From NCBI GenBank assembly GCA_964514485.1, contig CAZEWG010000024.1, positions 1-37,051 on the forward strand: DNA of 37,051 nucleotides. The letters are read 5' to 3'. Positions within the stretch are counted from its first letter, which is position 1, and each line of letters starts with the position of its first letter. The stretch is from JAEZAA01 sp964514485 (lineage in GTDB: Bacteria > Pseudomonadota > Gammaproteobacteria > Pseudomonadales > Oleiphilaceae). Both the position numbers and the translations under genes were made by a program. This document shows, in pieces, positions 1 to 7,399 of this stretch. The notes below the pieces were generated by a model, which ran no database searches, was not told the DNA's origin, and was given only the letters and a program-made list of their open reading frames with translations.

Positions 1-241
1 TCCACCCTCACCCCGGCCCTCTGCCTGCGCGGCCCGCCATCAAGGGAGAGGGAGTCAATTCGTCAGCTAGTGTTGCCTGTTCTCCCCAAGAACAAAACAT
101 ACACGGATGATTCCCTCTCCCCTTGCGGGAGAGGGTAGGGTGAGGGGATGGCGGCAGAGCCGCCCTGAAACATGCAACGGGCTTGCTCCACCCTCACCCC
201 GGCCCTCTGCCTGCGCGGCCCGCCATCAAGGGAGAGGGAGT
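1..241. repeat. Cluster of GC-rich palindromic intergenic repeats
   Basis: A 55-base unit occurs twice, identically and in the same orientation, at 1-55 and 187-241. The first copy may continue beyond the window. Between them, at about 113-147, lies a related unit in the opposite orientation. It has a perfect 9-bp stem, CCCTCTCCC (113-121) with GGGAGAGGG (127-135), and then a GGGTGAGGGG tail. Read on the minus strand, the two outer copies have the same order of CCCTCTCCC, a GAGGG arm and GGGGTGAGGG. Similar GGGAGAGGG...GGGTGAGGG elements are scattered between genes in many proteobacteria and resemble REP elements. No coding potential is seen here; short open frames across the unit look accidental. 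Confidence 0.8.
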
Positions 242-261
242 TAAATCAACCGCGCCAAACA

Positions 262-293
262 AAAAAGCCGATGGGTTTTCCCATCGGCTTTTT
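262..293. terminator. Rho-independent terminator, bidirectional
   Basis: A perfect 14-bp stem, AAAAAGCCGATGGG (262-275) with CCCATCGGCTTTTT (280-293), closes on a TTTT loop. The A-tract and T-tract sit inside the stem arms, so it can end transcription in either direction. It lies 24 bases past the stop of the minus-strand DUF1329 gene and is the obvious end of the DUF1302-DUF1329 transcript. Confidence 0.9.
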
Positions 294-316
294 GCATCCA
301 AACCAGAGTTCAGATC

Positions 317-1699
317 TTAGCGCACACCGGCCTGACGCAGCGCTGCCGGAGTAAAGTCCAACTTGGAACGCTTGGTACCGAAACGGAGTGTACCCGCCGG
401 CTCTTCGTTGGTCAGACCCAACGCCAGGTAACGTCCAGACAGAAGATCATACAGGGTTTCCACCGACACGCGGTTCACCTTGGCATCGTAATAGTTGATG
501 GTATGGCCTTCCGCTACACGCCACAGCTCACCGCGGCCGTCGTAGTGGTCAATTTCCGCCGCTTGCCAGGTATCCTCGTCCACATAGAACACCCGCTTGC
601 CGTACACGTGACGCTGTCCATCCTTCAGGGTCGCTTCCACAACCCAGACCCGGTGCAACTCATAGCGGGTCAGATCCTGATTCAGATGGCCAGGCTTCAC
701 GATATCGCTATATTTGTACTTGGTATCGGACAGCTCATAGGAGTTGTAAGGGATATAGATTTCCTTCTTGCCCAACAGCTTCCAGTTATAGCGGTCGGGG
801 GCTCCGTTGAACATATCGAAGTTGTCACTGGTACGCATACCGTCTGCCGCGGTACCCGGGCCATCGTAGGCAACCTGGGGCGCACGGCGTACGCGACGCT
901 GACCTGAGTTATAAATCCAGGCCATCCGCGGCTCTGCCACCTGGTCGATGGTTTCATGCACCAGCAGCACGTTACCCGCCAGACGCGCCGGAGAAACAAT
1001 AGCCTGCTTGAAGTAATACAGGATATTACGCTCTTCGTTGGGATCGAAGTCGGTCAGGGCCGGCTGGGAAACAATCTCTTCCTTGAATCGAACCGGCGAA
1101 TAGCTGCCGTTCGCCAGTGGCGTGACCTGTACAATGGTCCGCTCGATGGCATCACCCACATAGCGACCAATGTGGTTCCAGATCACCTGAAGCCCTTTGG
1201 AGCTATCGTCACCGTTCAGGATCGGGAACGGAAAGGACTCCTGGTAATTAATCAGCCCGTTACCGCCTTCCGCCAGCTTCACGTTGGTGGCGTTCTGCTT
1301 GGCGATGTCATAGATCTTTTGCGGGAAAGAAGCTGTCCGTCGGGTTTGATACACCGGAATTTTATAGGTATCCGGGTACTTGGCCAGCAGGGCCAGCTGC
1401 CCCGGGGTCAGGTTCTCCTTATACTGATCCGCGTTCTTGTGGGTAATGATGAACAGTGGCTTGTCGTCCGGAAAAGGATTCACATACTTGCCGTCGTTCT
1501 TGTAACCCGCCGGAATATCCTTCAGCCCGCCCGTCCACTCGGGAATGGCACCGCCATTCCCTGCTCTTTCCGCGCCAACGGGAGTGAGATCCTTGCCCAG
1601 TCTCGCAACATCGGCTTCAGATACCGCCGCGATGGCACTAGCTGACATCCAGGACAAGGCCATGACACTGCCAGTCAATAATAGTTTTCGTAGTTTCAT
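317..1699 (-). CDS. DUF1329 family periplasmic/outer-membrane protein
   Basis: A 460-residue protein resembling DUF1329 (PF07044), often labelled outer membrane lipoprotein-sorting protein because of a LolB-like fold; its function is not established. The N-terminus is a signal peptide: basic KLRK, a hydrophobic stretch, then cleavage near SAIAA. Typical family features follow, including the PEWTGGL segment, GGLKDIPAGYK and a C-terminal TLRFGTKRSKLDF region. I start at the ATG at 1699, which has an AGGTGA ribosome site five bases upstream. A GTG three codons earlier is open but overlaps that site. The gene lies 39 bases after DUF1302 on the same strand, and the two families commonly occur as a pair. 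A role in moving hydrophobic compounds or lipids across the envelope is inference only. Confidence 0.82.
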   Translation of the reverse strand: MKLRKLLLTGSVMALSWMSASAIAAVSEADVARLGKDLTPVGAERAGNGGAIPEWTGGLKDIPAGYKNDGKYVNPFPDDKPLFIITHKNADQYKENLTPGQLALLAKYPDTYKIPVYQTRRTASFPQKIYDIAKQNATNVKLAEGGNGLINYQESFPFPILNGDDSSKGLQVIWNHIGRYVGDAIERTIVQVTPLANGSYSPVRFKEEIVSQPALTDFDPNEERNILYYFKQAIVSPARLAGNVLLVHETIDQVAEPRMAWIYNSGQRRVRRAPQVAYDGPGTAADGMRTSDNFDMFNGAPDRYNWKLLGKKEIYIPYNSYELSDTKYKYSDIVKPGHLNQDLTRYELHRVWVVEATLKDGQRHVYGKRVFYVDEDTWQAAEIDHYDGRGELWRVAEGHTINYYDAKVNRVSVETLYDLLSGRYLALGLTNEEPAGTLRFGTKRSKLDFTPAALRQAGVR

Positions 1700-1738
1700 C
1701 GACTTCACCTAAATAGACCGATTAAGTACTTATTGTTA

Positions 1739-3070
1739 TTAGAAGGACACGCTGACACTGGCAGACACAAAGTCACGGTCATTCATCAGGTTATAAGGTT
1801 TTCCACCGAAGAAATTGGTGTAACCGACCTCTGCGGTNNNNNNNNNNNNNNNNNNNNNNNNNNNNNNNNNNNNNNNNNNNNNNNNNNNNNNNNNNNNNNN
1901 NNNNNNNNNNNNNNNNNNNNNNNNNNNNNNNNNNNNNGGCGTGCCCCGGCGGTGGCTGACTTCACCACCGATCGACAGCCCCAGGGAGTCGGCTGTGGTG
2001 GAAAAGCTGATGCCATAAAGTTTGATATCTTCCGGGAACTCAATGAAGTATTCCGGCATGTCTTTGGGACCAGTGGCGACAATACCACTGACCACCGGCA
2101 ACCGGCTGTGATAGTTGATATGGTAGAAGCCGAACTCCGTTCCGCCCGGGGTAAACCAGCGCACGGCAATACCGTACTGACCTTTATCATCAGGCTCTCG
2201 GTCCCCCAAACGCGCTACATAGAGCCCCGATTCATAGGCTTCCCAGTCCGGGTTTTGTCCCGCCAAGAGTACTGGACCACAGCCATCGGCCACGAAATCC
2301 AGGGTTGAGAAGAAGGTTCCGCAAGGGTCAATCTCGGTCTTTTCCCACTCCAGCTGATAAAACGCCTCAATGGAGATATCGGTGGTGACGCCCAGGGAGG
2401 CGTATACCATGTTGACGGGCAGCAGAATGTCCTTGATCTCGGCACCCGGTGCACGCAGAGCGGAAACGTCGGCGGGGTTAATGGTGTTGATCCCCCCCTG
2501 GATGAAGGTACTCTCCCCCCAGCTCACCACCTGGCGGCCCAGTCGGGCGTTCAGGGGCATATCGCCAATTTCAAAGTCGCCATAGACATAGGCATCCATC
2601 AGTTCGATGTCAGCACCCGCCTGATCCAAGGCTTTTTTATTCAGTGGACGGGAGATGCCATTGTTATCCTTGGCACGTCCTTCGTCCATCAGCTCAAAGT
2701 CATAGAAATAACGGCCGCGGACGAAAGCACCATAGTTATCGTATGAGAGCGACAGATCACTGGTGCCCTTGACGATCTTGGAGAAGGTCTCGCCACGCTT
2801 GAAGTTCCAGTTACCGTCGTCGGCGTTGTTGGTGGAGCTGCCCACCGTGGAGCCTTTCAAGCCGGGTGCGATGTTACCCTGCGCCAGCTGGTTGGTGTCA
2901 CGTTTTGCAACTCGCCAACTCGCCCCCGCACTGAGCGTGGTATCCAGAGAACCCTCAATTTCACCAAGATAGAATTGGAAGGCATGAACAGGAGTAGACA
3001 CAGAGGCTGCAATTGCTGCTACTAGGGGCAGCTTAGCCAGTTTGTGCCATCGTTGTATTTTTTTTGTCAT
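1739..3070 (-). CDS. DUF1302 family putative outer-membrane barrel (interrupted by assembly gap)
   Basis: This gene matches DUF1302 (PF06980), whose members are predicted outer-membrane beta-barrels of unknown function. The signal peptide has a KKIQRWHK basic start, a hydrophobic core and cleavage after PVHA. It is followed by the characteristic FQFYLGEIEGSLDTTLSAG opening and a later RLGRQVVSWGES segment. The chain ends SASVSVSF, with the terminal Phe typical of barrel assembly signals. About 409 residues are readable. A run of exactly 100 N at 1838-1937 splits the last third, and family members are usually longer, so real sequence is probably missing. Both flanks read in the same frame and belong to the family, so the gene is probably intact in the organism. 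ATG 3070 has a GGAGTGG ribosome site. It is likely co-transcribed with the DUF1329 gene. Confidence 0.82.
   Translation of the reverse strand: MTKKIQRWHKLAKLPLVAAIAASVSTPVHAFQFYLGEIEGSLDTTLSAGASWRVAKRDTNQLAQGNIAPGLKGSTVGSSTNNADDGNWNFKRGETFSKIVKGTSDLSLSYDNYGAFVRGRYFYDFELMDEGRAKDNNGISRPLNKKALDQAGADIELMDAYVYGDFEIGDMPLNARLGRQVVSWGESTFIQGGINTINPADVSALRAPGAEIKDILLPVNMVYASLGVTTDISIEAFYQLEWEKTEIDPCGTFFSTLDFVADGCGPVLLAGQNPDWEAYESGLYVARLGDREPDDKGQYGIAVRWFTPGGTEFGFYHINYHSRLPVVSGIVATGPKDMPEYFIEFPEDIKLYGISFSTTADSLGLSIGGEVSHRRGTXXXXXXXXXXXXXXXXXXXXXXXXXXXXXXXXXXTAEVGYTNFFGGKPYNLMNDRDFVSASVSVSF
1838..1937. other. Assembly gap of exactly 100 N
   Basis: A single run of 100 undetermined bases inside the DUF1302 gene. 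Exactly 100 is the usual placeholder for a scaffold gap of unknown size, so coordinates to its right should not be taken as true distances from the left end. Confidence 0.95.
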
Positions 3071-3116
3071 CGAACGCCACTCCGTTACTTATTATTGATA
3101 TGTCGCACTCACGGCG

Positions 3117-3126
3117 AAACCGGTTT
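3117..3126. promoter_or_regulatory. Perfect palindrome AAACCGGTTT, possible operator
   Basis: A perfect 10-bp palindrome with GAAAC-N2-GTTTT context lies 46 bases upstream of the DUF1302 start, downstream of the candidate promoter. The position would suit a repressor. Its shape is loosely like the GAAAC-N-GTTTC type of site known for TetR-family lipid regulators such as PsrA, but no regulator can be assigned from the sequence. Confidence 0.25.
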
Positions 3127-3191
3127 TTAAGACGCGCACAGACGCCTGACAGCATCACTGTCTGGCAATCTGCTTAACTCTGGGCTTGGGT

Positions 3192-3220
3192 ATTATTTTT
3201 ATGTGGGTAGGGAGTCACAA
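3192..3220 (-). promoter_or_regulatory. Candidate sigma-70 promoter for DUF1302-DUF1329
   Basis: On the minus strand, TTGTGA (-35, plus positions 3215-3220) and AATAAT (-10, plus positions 3192-3197) are separated by 17 bases. The matches are 4/6 and 5/6 to consensus. The expected start is near 3185, giving a leader of about 115 bases before the DUF1302 ATG. Confidence 0.4.
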
Positions 3221-3440
3221 ACTTCCTCGTGCTGTGCCAGTACATCTAAACCTAGTTCTAAAACACTATAGACGCTAATTTTAAGTTGCACCACTTCGTC
3301 ACAATTTTCCGCTGGACTCAGCGCACTAAAGCCCCCCTAAACCACCGCGATTGAAGCGAAGGTATGCCTCGGTGACGGGACAAGCTAAAATAGCCGCCTT
3401 CCGTATTACTCACTTTTCTTAACGATAGGGGATAGAATTC

Positions 3441-4622
3441 ATGAGCTCGGATTATGTCGTCATTGTCGATGGCGCCCGGACACCCATGGGCGGTTTTCAA
3501 GGCAGCCTGAGCAGCGTCAGCGCTGTGGACCTGGGCACCATTGCCATTGCAGAGGCTGTGAAGCGGGCTAACCTGAAGCCGGAAGATGTGCAAGAAGTCA
3601 TCATGGGCTGTGTCTTGCCCGCAGGCCTGAAACAAGGCCCGGCCCGTCAGGCGATGCTCAATGCCGGCCTTCCCTCCTCCACTGGCGCCACCACCATCAA
3701 CAAACTGTGCGGCTCTGGCATGAAGGCCACGATGCTGGCTCATGACCTGATCAAAGCGGGTACCAATGACGTGATGATTGCCGGCGGCATGGAGAGCATG
3801 TCAAATGCCCCCTATGTTCTGGAAAAGGCCCGCAGCGGCCTGCGCATGGGTCATGGCGAGATCAAGGACCATATGTTCCTGGATGGTCTGGAAGATGCCA
3901 AAACCGGCCGTCTGATGGGCTCCTTCGCCCAGGAAGTGGCGGATCGCTTCAACCTGACCCGCGAGCAAATGGACGAGTACGCGATTCTCTCCCTGACCCG
4001 TGCCAAGCAAGCGATCGCCAATGGCAGCCTGGCGGCGGAAACCGTTCCGGTCACCATCCAGACCCGCAAAGGCGAAGTGGTTGTGAAGGATGACGAGCAG
4101 CCGGGCAACGCCAACATCGACAAGATCCCGACCCTGCGGCCGGCCTTCAAGAAAGACGGCACCATTACCGCAGCGAACTCCAGCTCCATTTCCGATGGTG
4201 CCTCTGCCCTGGTGCTGATGAGCGCCCGCGAAGCGGAAAAGCGCGGTATCAAGCCCATGGCGCGGATTATCGGCCATGCCACCCAGTCCCAGGATCCCAG
4301 TGAATTCACCCTGGCGCCGATTGGCTCCATTCAGAAACTGCTGGATAACATTGGCTGGAAAAAAGAAGACGTCGACCTGTTTGAAATCAACGAAGCTTTT
4401 GCCATGGTCACCATGCTCGCCATTCAGGAGCTGGGCCTGGATCTGGAGCGCGTGAACGTTCATGGCGGCGCCTGTGCTCAGGGCCACCCGGTCGGTTCCA
4501 CCGGATCACGTATCATCATCAGCCTGATGTACGCCCTGAAGCAATACGGCAAAAAACGCGGTGTCGCCTCCCTCTGTATTGGCGGCGGCGAAGCAACTGC
4601 GATTGCGATCGAGCTGATCTAA
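3441..4622 (+). CDS. Acetyl-CoA C-acetyltransferase (thiolase II)
   Basis: A 393-residue biosynthetic/degradative thiolase that interconverts two acetyl-CoA and acetoacetyl-CoA. All catalytic motifs are present: Cys90 in NKLCGSGMKA (the acylated cysteine), NEAFA, His349 in GGACAQGHPVGSTGSR and Cys379 in CIGGGEATA. Length and motif order match AtoB/PhaA/PhbA enzymes. Sequence alone does not decide between fatty-acid/ketone-body breakdown and polyhydroxybutyrate or mevalonate-type synthesis, so no symbol is given. There is no phaB or CoA-transferase neighbour. ATG 3441 follows a weak purine-rich site, AGGGGATAG. The gene stands alone, divergent from DUF1302 and convergent with zapE. Confidence 0.93.
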   Translation: MSSDYVVIVDGARTPMGGFQGSLSSVSAVDLGTIAIAEAVKRANLKPEDVQEVIMGCVLPAGLKQGPARQAMLNAGLPSSTGATTINKLCGSGMKATMLAHDLIKAGTNDVMIAGGMESMSNAPYVLEKARSGLRMGHGEIKDHMFLDGLEDAKTGRLMGSFAQEVADRFNLTREQMDEYAILSLTRAKQAIANGSLAAETVPVTIQTRKGEVVVKDDEQPGNANIDKIPTLRPAFKKDGTITAANSSSISDGASALVLMSAREAEKRGIKPMARIIGHATQSQDPSEFTLAPIGSIQKLLDNIGWKKEDVDLFEINEAFAMVTMLAIQELGLDLERVNVHGGACAQGHPVGSTGSRIIISLMYALKQYGKKRGVASLCIGGGEATAIAIELI

Positions 4623-4637
4623 AGCGCTGAAACGATC

Positions 4638-4660
4638 AGGGCGGACTTGATGTCCGCCCT
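4638..4660. terminator. Hairpin between convergent thiolase and zapE genes
   Basis: A perfect 9-bp stem, AGGGCGGAC (4638-4646) with GTCCGCCCT (4652-4660), has a five-base loop and lies 16 bases past the thiolase stop. No U-tract follows on either strand, so it is at best an atypical terminator or a 3'-end stabilising hairpin. Confidence 0.45.
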
Positions 4661-4713
4661 GTCTAGACCGCCTGAAAAACCCAGCCCTTCGTTAGAGCCA
4701 CGAGCCAAGCCCG

Positions 4714-5814
4714 TCAGGCCCGATGGGGTGCGGCCAGATATTCCTCAGACTGCATTTCCAGCAGACGACTTTGGGTCCGTTCAAATTCAAAAGTGAGCTT
4801 CCCGCCGGCATAGAGCTCCAGAATGGGCGCTTCCGCTGAAATGATCACCTTGACGTTACGATCATAAAACTCGTCAATCAGGTTAATAAAACGGCGAGCC
4901 TGATCGTCCTTGTCCACGCCCATCACTGGCACGTTACTGAGAATCACGGCGTGGAATTCACGGGCCAGCTCAATATAGTCGTTCTGACTGCGGGGCCCAT
5001 CACAAAGCTCATTGAACTCGAACCACACCACGTCATCGGAGCGTCTGACCGCTTTCAACTTACGGCCATTCACCTCCAAACTCACACCATGCACACCGGC
5101 TTCCACCGCCAGCCGCTCATAGGCCTGCTGTAGGCTCTGATGAGCCTGCTCCGTCAATGGGGCATGGAACAACTCCGCCTGGGTCAAGGAGCGCAGGCGA
5201 TAATCCACGCCACTATCAACGTTCACCACTTCGGTATGGGTCTTCAGCAACTCAATGGCCGGCAGGAACCGGGCCCGTTGCAGCCCATCCTTATACAGGC
5301 CATCGGGAACGATATTGGAGGTGCAAACCAGGCTCACGCCATTGGCGAACAGCTCTTTCAGCAGCCCCGCCAGGATCATGGCATCGCCAATATCGGTCAC
5401 GAAAAACTCGTCAAAGCAAATAATGCAGGTTTCCCGGGCAAAGCGTTCCGCCACGATATCCAATGGGTTCTTTTCGCCCTTCAGCTCAGTCAATTCCCGA
5501 TGGACTCTTTGCATGAAGCGGTGAAAGTGCATCCGCATCTTGTTCTGAAAGGGCAGCGCTTCATAGAAGGTATCCATCAGATACGTCTTGCCGCGCCCAA
5601 CACCACCCCAAAAGTACAAACCTTTCACGGGCTCCGGCTTTTTCCGGCGCAGCTTGGCCGCCAGCTTGGTCAACCCACCGCGCTGCCGTTCGGCTTGATC
5701 TCGAATCAGGCGCTCGTACAAATCCTGGAGTTTCATCACGGCCATTTCCTGGGCCGCATCATATTTAAAATCGGGACGCTGCAGGTCTTGCTTGTACTTC
5801 TCGACAGGGGTCAT
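4714..5814 (-). CDS. zapE: Cell division protein ZapE (AFG1-like ATPase)
   Basis: A 366-residue AFG1/LACE1-family ATPase. ZapE of E. coli acts at the constricting Z-ring. The P-loop is GGVGRGKT (in LYFWGGVGRGKTYLMD), Walker B is CIICFDEFFVTD, and the sensor-like segment SLVCTSNIVPDGLY follows. I start at ATG 5814, giving MTPVEKYKQDL, which matches the conserved TPxxxY opening of the family. A TTG at 5841 would add nine residues, but neither start has a clear ribosome site. The gene is convergent with the thiolase gene and divergent from zapG, which works in the same process; this pairing is also found in Pseudomonas. Confidence 0.92.
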   Translation of the reverse strand: MTPVEKYKQDLQRPDFKYDAAQEMAVMKLQDLYERLIRDQAERQRGGLTKLAAKLRRKKPEPVKGLYFWGGVGRGKTYLMDTFYEALPFQNKMRMHFHRFMQRVHRELTELKGEKNPLDIVAERFARETCIICFDEFFVTDIGDAMILAGLLKELFANGVSLVCTSNIVPDGLYKDGLQRARFLPAIELLKTHTEVVNVDSGVDYRLRSLTQAELFHAPLTEQAHQSLQQAYERLAVEAGVHGVSLEVNGRKLKAVRRSDDVVWFEFNELCDGPRSQNDYIELAREFHAVILSNVPVMGVDKDDQARRFINLIDEFYDRNVKVIISAEAPILELYAGGKLTFEFERTQSRLLEMQSEEYLAAPHRA

Positions 5815-5997
5815 AGGCGTAATAAATGCTTGCAGATTCAACGTTGCGAAAAAACAGGGGCCATATTTTGCCCGTTTATCGCCCTAAAGGCTAATGTTTC
5901 GCCCCTCGGGCAAACTGCCCACTCCGGAATCGCCGTTGGCGGCCCGGGAATGAAGCCGGTACTGCTTCAGCCATGGCAAACCGCGCAACGAAGCCGC

Positions 5998-6003
5998 TAT
6001 ACT
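5998..6003 (+). promoter_or_regulatory. Candidate -10 element upstream of zapG
   Basis: TATACT lies 50 bases before the zapG ATG. The best -35 (TGGCAA, 5974-5979, spacing 18) matches only 3/6, so this is a weak call made mainly on position. Confidence 0.3.
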
Positions 6004-6053
6004 AATTCAACAAGGCCAACCACAGGACTTTTACTCAATGGAATCCACCGCCC

Positions 6054-6494
6054 ATGTCTGAAATCATTATTGGTATTCTCTGCTTCGTGGCAGGTCTGGT
6101 GCTGGGTGCCCTGATTTATCGACTAACCTCATCAGACACCGCCAAGAACCGTCGCCTGGCTCAGCAGCTGGATCAGCTGCAAGCCCAACATGAACGCTAC
6201 CAGGCAGATGTCAGCGCCCACTTCGCAAAGTCGGCAGATCTGTTCAGCAAGATCAATGGCACCTATCGCGAGCTGATCACCCATATGGCAGCCAGCTCCG
6301 AACGACTGGCTGAAGATGTGGAGTTTAAGCGCAACCTGAACCTGGCCCCTCCCTTCCGTCAGGCCAGCACACTGGATATCGATGAACTGACGGATGTGGT
6401 GGAACCACCCCGGGATTACGCGCCCAAATCCAAGCCTGAAGAAAAGGGTACCCTGGCCGAGGATTATGGCCTGGAAAGCAATGCCAAACCCTAA
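6054..6494 (+). CDS. zapG: ZapG/YhcB family inner-membrane protein (DUF1043)
   Basis: A 146-residue protein with the YhcB/DUF1043 layout. One N-terminal membrane span (IIIGILCFVAGLVLGALIY, about residues 4-22) is followed by a cytoplasmic coiled-coil rich in Gln and Leu (LAQQLDQLQAQHERYQ). Next comes the conserved HFAKSADLFSKINGTYRELITHMA region, and the tail is acidic and disordered. In E. coli, YhcB (ZapG) links cell division with envelope synthesis and interacts with divisome and elongasome proteins. The divergent position next to zapE supports the call. A bidirectional terminator follows 20 bases after the stop. Confidence 0.88.
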   Translation: MSEIIIGILCFVAGLVLGALIYRLTSSDTAKNRRLAQQLDQLQAQHERYQADVSAHFAKSADLFSKINGTYRELITHMAASSERLAEDVEFKRNLNLAPPFRQASTLDIDELTDVVEPPRDYAPKSKPEEKGTLAEDYGLESNAKP

Positions 6495-6513
6495 CGTCTC
6501 TGCCGCCTTACAT

Positions 6514-6544
6514 AAAAAACGGGCCTGAACTGGCCCGTTTTTTT
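6514..6544. terminator. Bidirectional rho-independent terminator
   Basis: The core stem CGGGCC (6520-6525) with GGCCCG (6532-6537) has a TGAACT loop and is flanked by AAAAAA and TTTTTTT. It lies between convergent zapG (stop 6494) and the Nif3-like gene (stop 6558) and serves both. Confidence 0.9.
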
Positions 6545-6557
6545 GTGGGGATCCGGC

Positions 6558-7316
6558 TTAAACCGGATTATCAATATCAATGAACTGGTGCTCCAGGCCA
6601 AAGGTTTCCGCCAGCCGCTGCCCCAGCGCCTGCACCCCATAACGCTCCGTGGCATGATGACCGGCCGCAAAGTAATGAATCCCCCCTTCACGGGCTGTAT
6701 GAACCGTCGGCTCGGAAATCTCCCCGCTTAGATAGGCATCCACACCCAGGGCCAAGGCTTGATCGATATAGCCTTGAGCCGCCCCGGTACACCAGGCAAT
6801 GGTCTGGATACGCTGGGGGCCGCCGTCGATATGCTGAGGCATTCGTCCGAGGGAGCGACCAATATGAGCCGACAGCTCCTGGGCGGTCATGGGCTGCGCC
6901 AGCTCTCCCACGCGCAGCAGGCCTGTTTCCAGGCCGGTCGCAGGCTGCTTAAGCGTAAACCCCAGTTGCTGCCCCAGGCGCACGTTATTCCCCAGCTCAT
7001 CATGCAGGTCCAATGGCAGGTGATAAGCCAAGAGGCTCACATCATGCTTCAACAAGGTTTGCAGCCGCTTTTTCTTGAGACCCACCACCGGCGCCGGCTC
7101 ATTTTTCCAAAAATAGCCGTGATGCACCAAAATGGCATCCGCGCCTGCGGCAATAGCCGCATCCAGCAAAGCCTGACTGGCCGTCACCCCGGTTACCAGC
7201 TTGCGGACCGTTTCCCGGCCTTCCACCTGCAAGCCATTGGGACAGTAATCCTGGATTGGCTTTGGCATCAGCCACTGATCGGCGGCCTTCACCAGTTCGC
7301 GCAGCGTTACCCCCAC
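6558..7316 (-). CDS. Nif3-like dinuclear metal-binding protein (YbgI family)
   Basis: A 252-residue member of the NIF3/YbgI family. These are toroidal hexamers with a two-metal site in each subunit; they are often annotated as GTP cyclohydrolase I type 2, but the physiological role is unclear. Family motifs are QDYCPNGLQVEG near the N-terminus, the metal-binding HHGYFW, the YHLPLDLH segment and the C-terminal AAGHHATERYGV. I place the start at GTG 7316, six bases after an AAGAGGAG ribosome site. The open frame continues to an upstream GTG at 7338-7340, but that start would put the ribosome site inside the gene. It is divergent from the DegS/AlgW-type protease across 83 bases, as in Pseudomonas. 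Confidence 0.9.
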   Translation of the reverse strand: MGVTLRELVKAADQWLMPKPIQDYCPNGLQVEGRETVRKLVTGVTASQALLDAAIAAGADAILVHHGYFWKNEPAPVVGLKKKRLQTLLKHDVSLLAYHLPLDLHDELGNNVRLGQQLGFTLKQPATGLETGLLRVGELAQPMTAQELSAHIGRSLGRMPQHIDGGPQRIQTIAWCTGAAQGYIDQALALGVDAYLSGEISEPTVHTAREGGIHYFAAGHHATERYGVQALGQRLAETFGLEHQFIDIDNPV

Positions 7317-7399
7317 GACATTCTCCTCTTGGCGACTCACTGAATTTCAGTACCTATGTTAACATCCGCACGCAACGAAACCAGTTTCCGGAGCAGCGT

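Larger units (their letters stand above)
3071..3440. other. 370-base intergenic region between divergent DUF1302 and thiolase genes
   Basis: There is no convincing gene here. On the minus strand there is a candidate sigma-70 promoter at 3192-3220 and a palindrome at 3117-3126, each described separately. A short inverted repeat, GACAG-CATCA-CTGTC, lies at 3148-3162. I could not find a convincing plus-strand promoter for the thiolase gene: a TAAAAT at 3386-3391 has no matching -35. Confidence 0.6.

Noticed and set aside
1..241. CRISPR-like direct repeats
   Set aside because: There are only two direct copies of 55 bases, with an inverted relative between them; no regular spacers and no cas genes.
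172..354. A short plus-strand open frame at the left end
   Set aside because: It is made of the repeat, the terminator hairpin and the antisense of the DUF1329 3' end.
3386..3391. TAAAAT as a -10 for the thiolase gene
   Set aside because: No -35 at 16-18 bases upstream; the TTGAAG at 3351-3356 is 29 bases away.
5140..6114. A 324-codon plus-strand open frame over zapE and into zapG
   Set aside because: It spans the reverse of zapE and its promoter region and has no recognisable domain.
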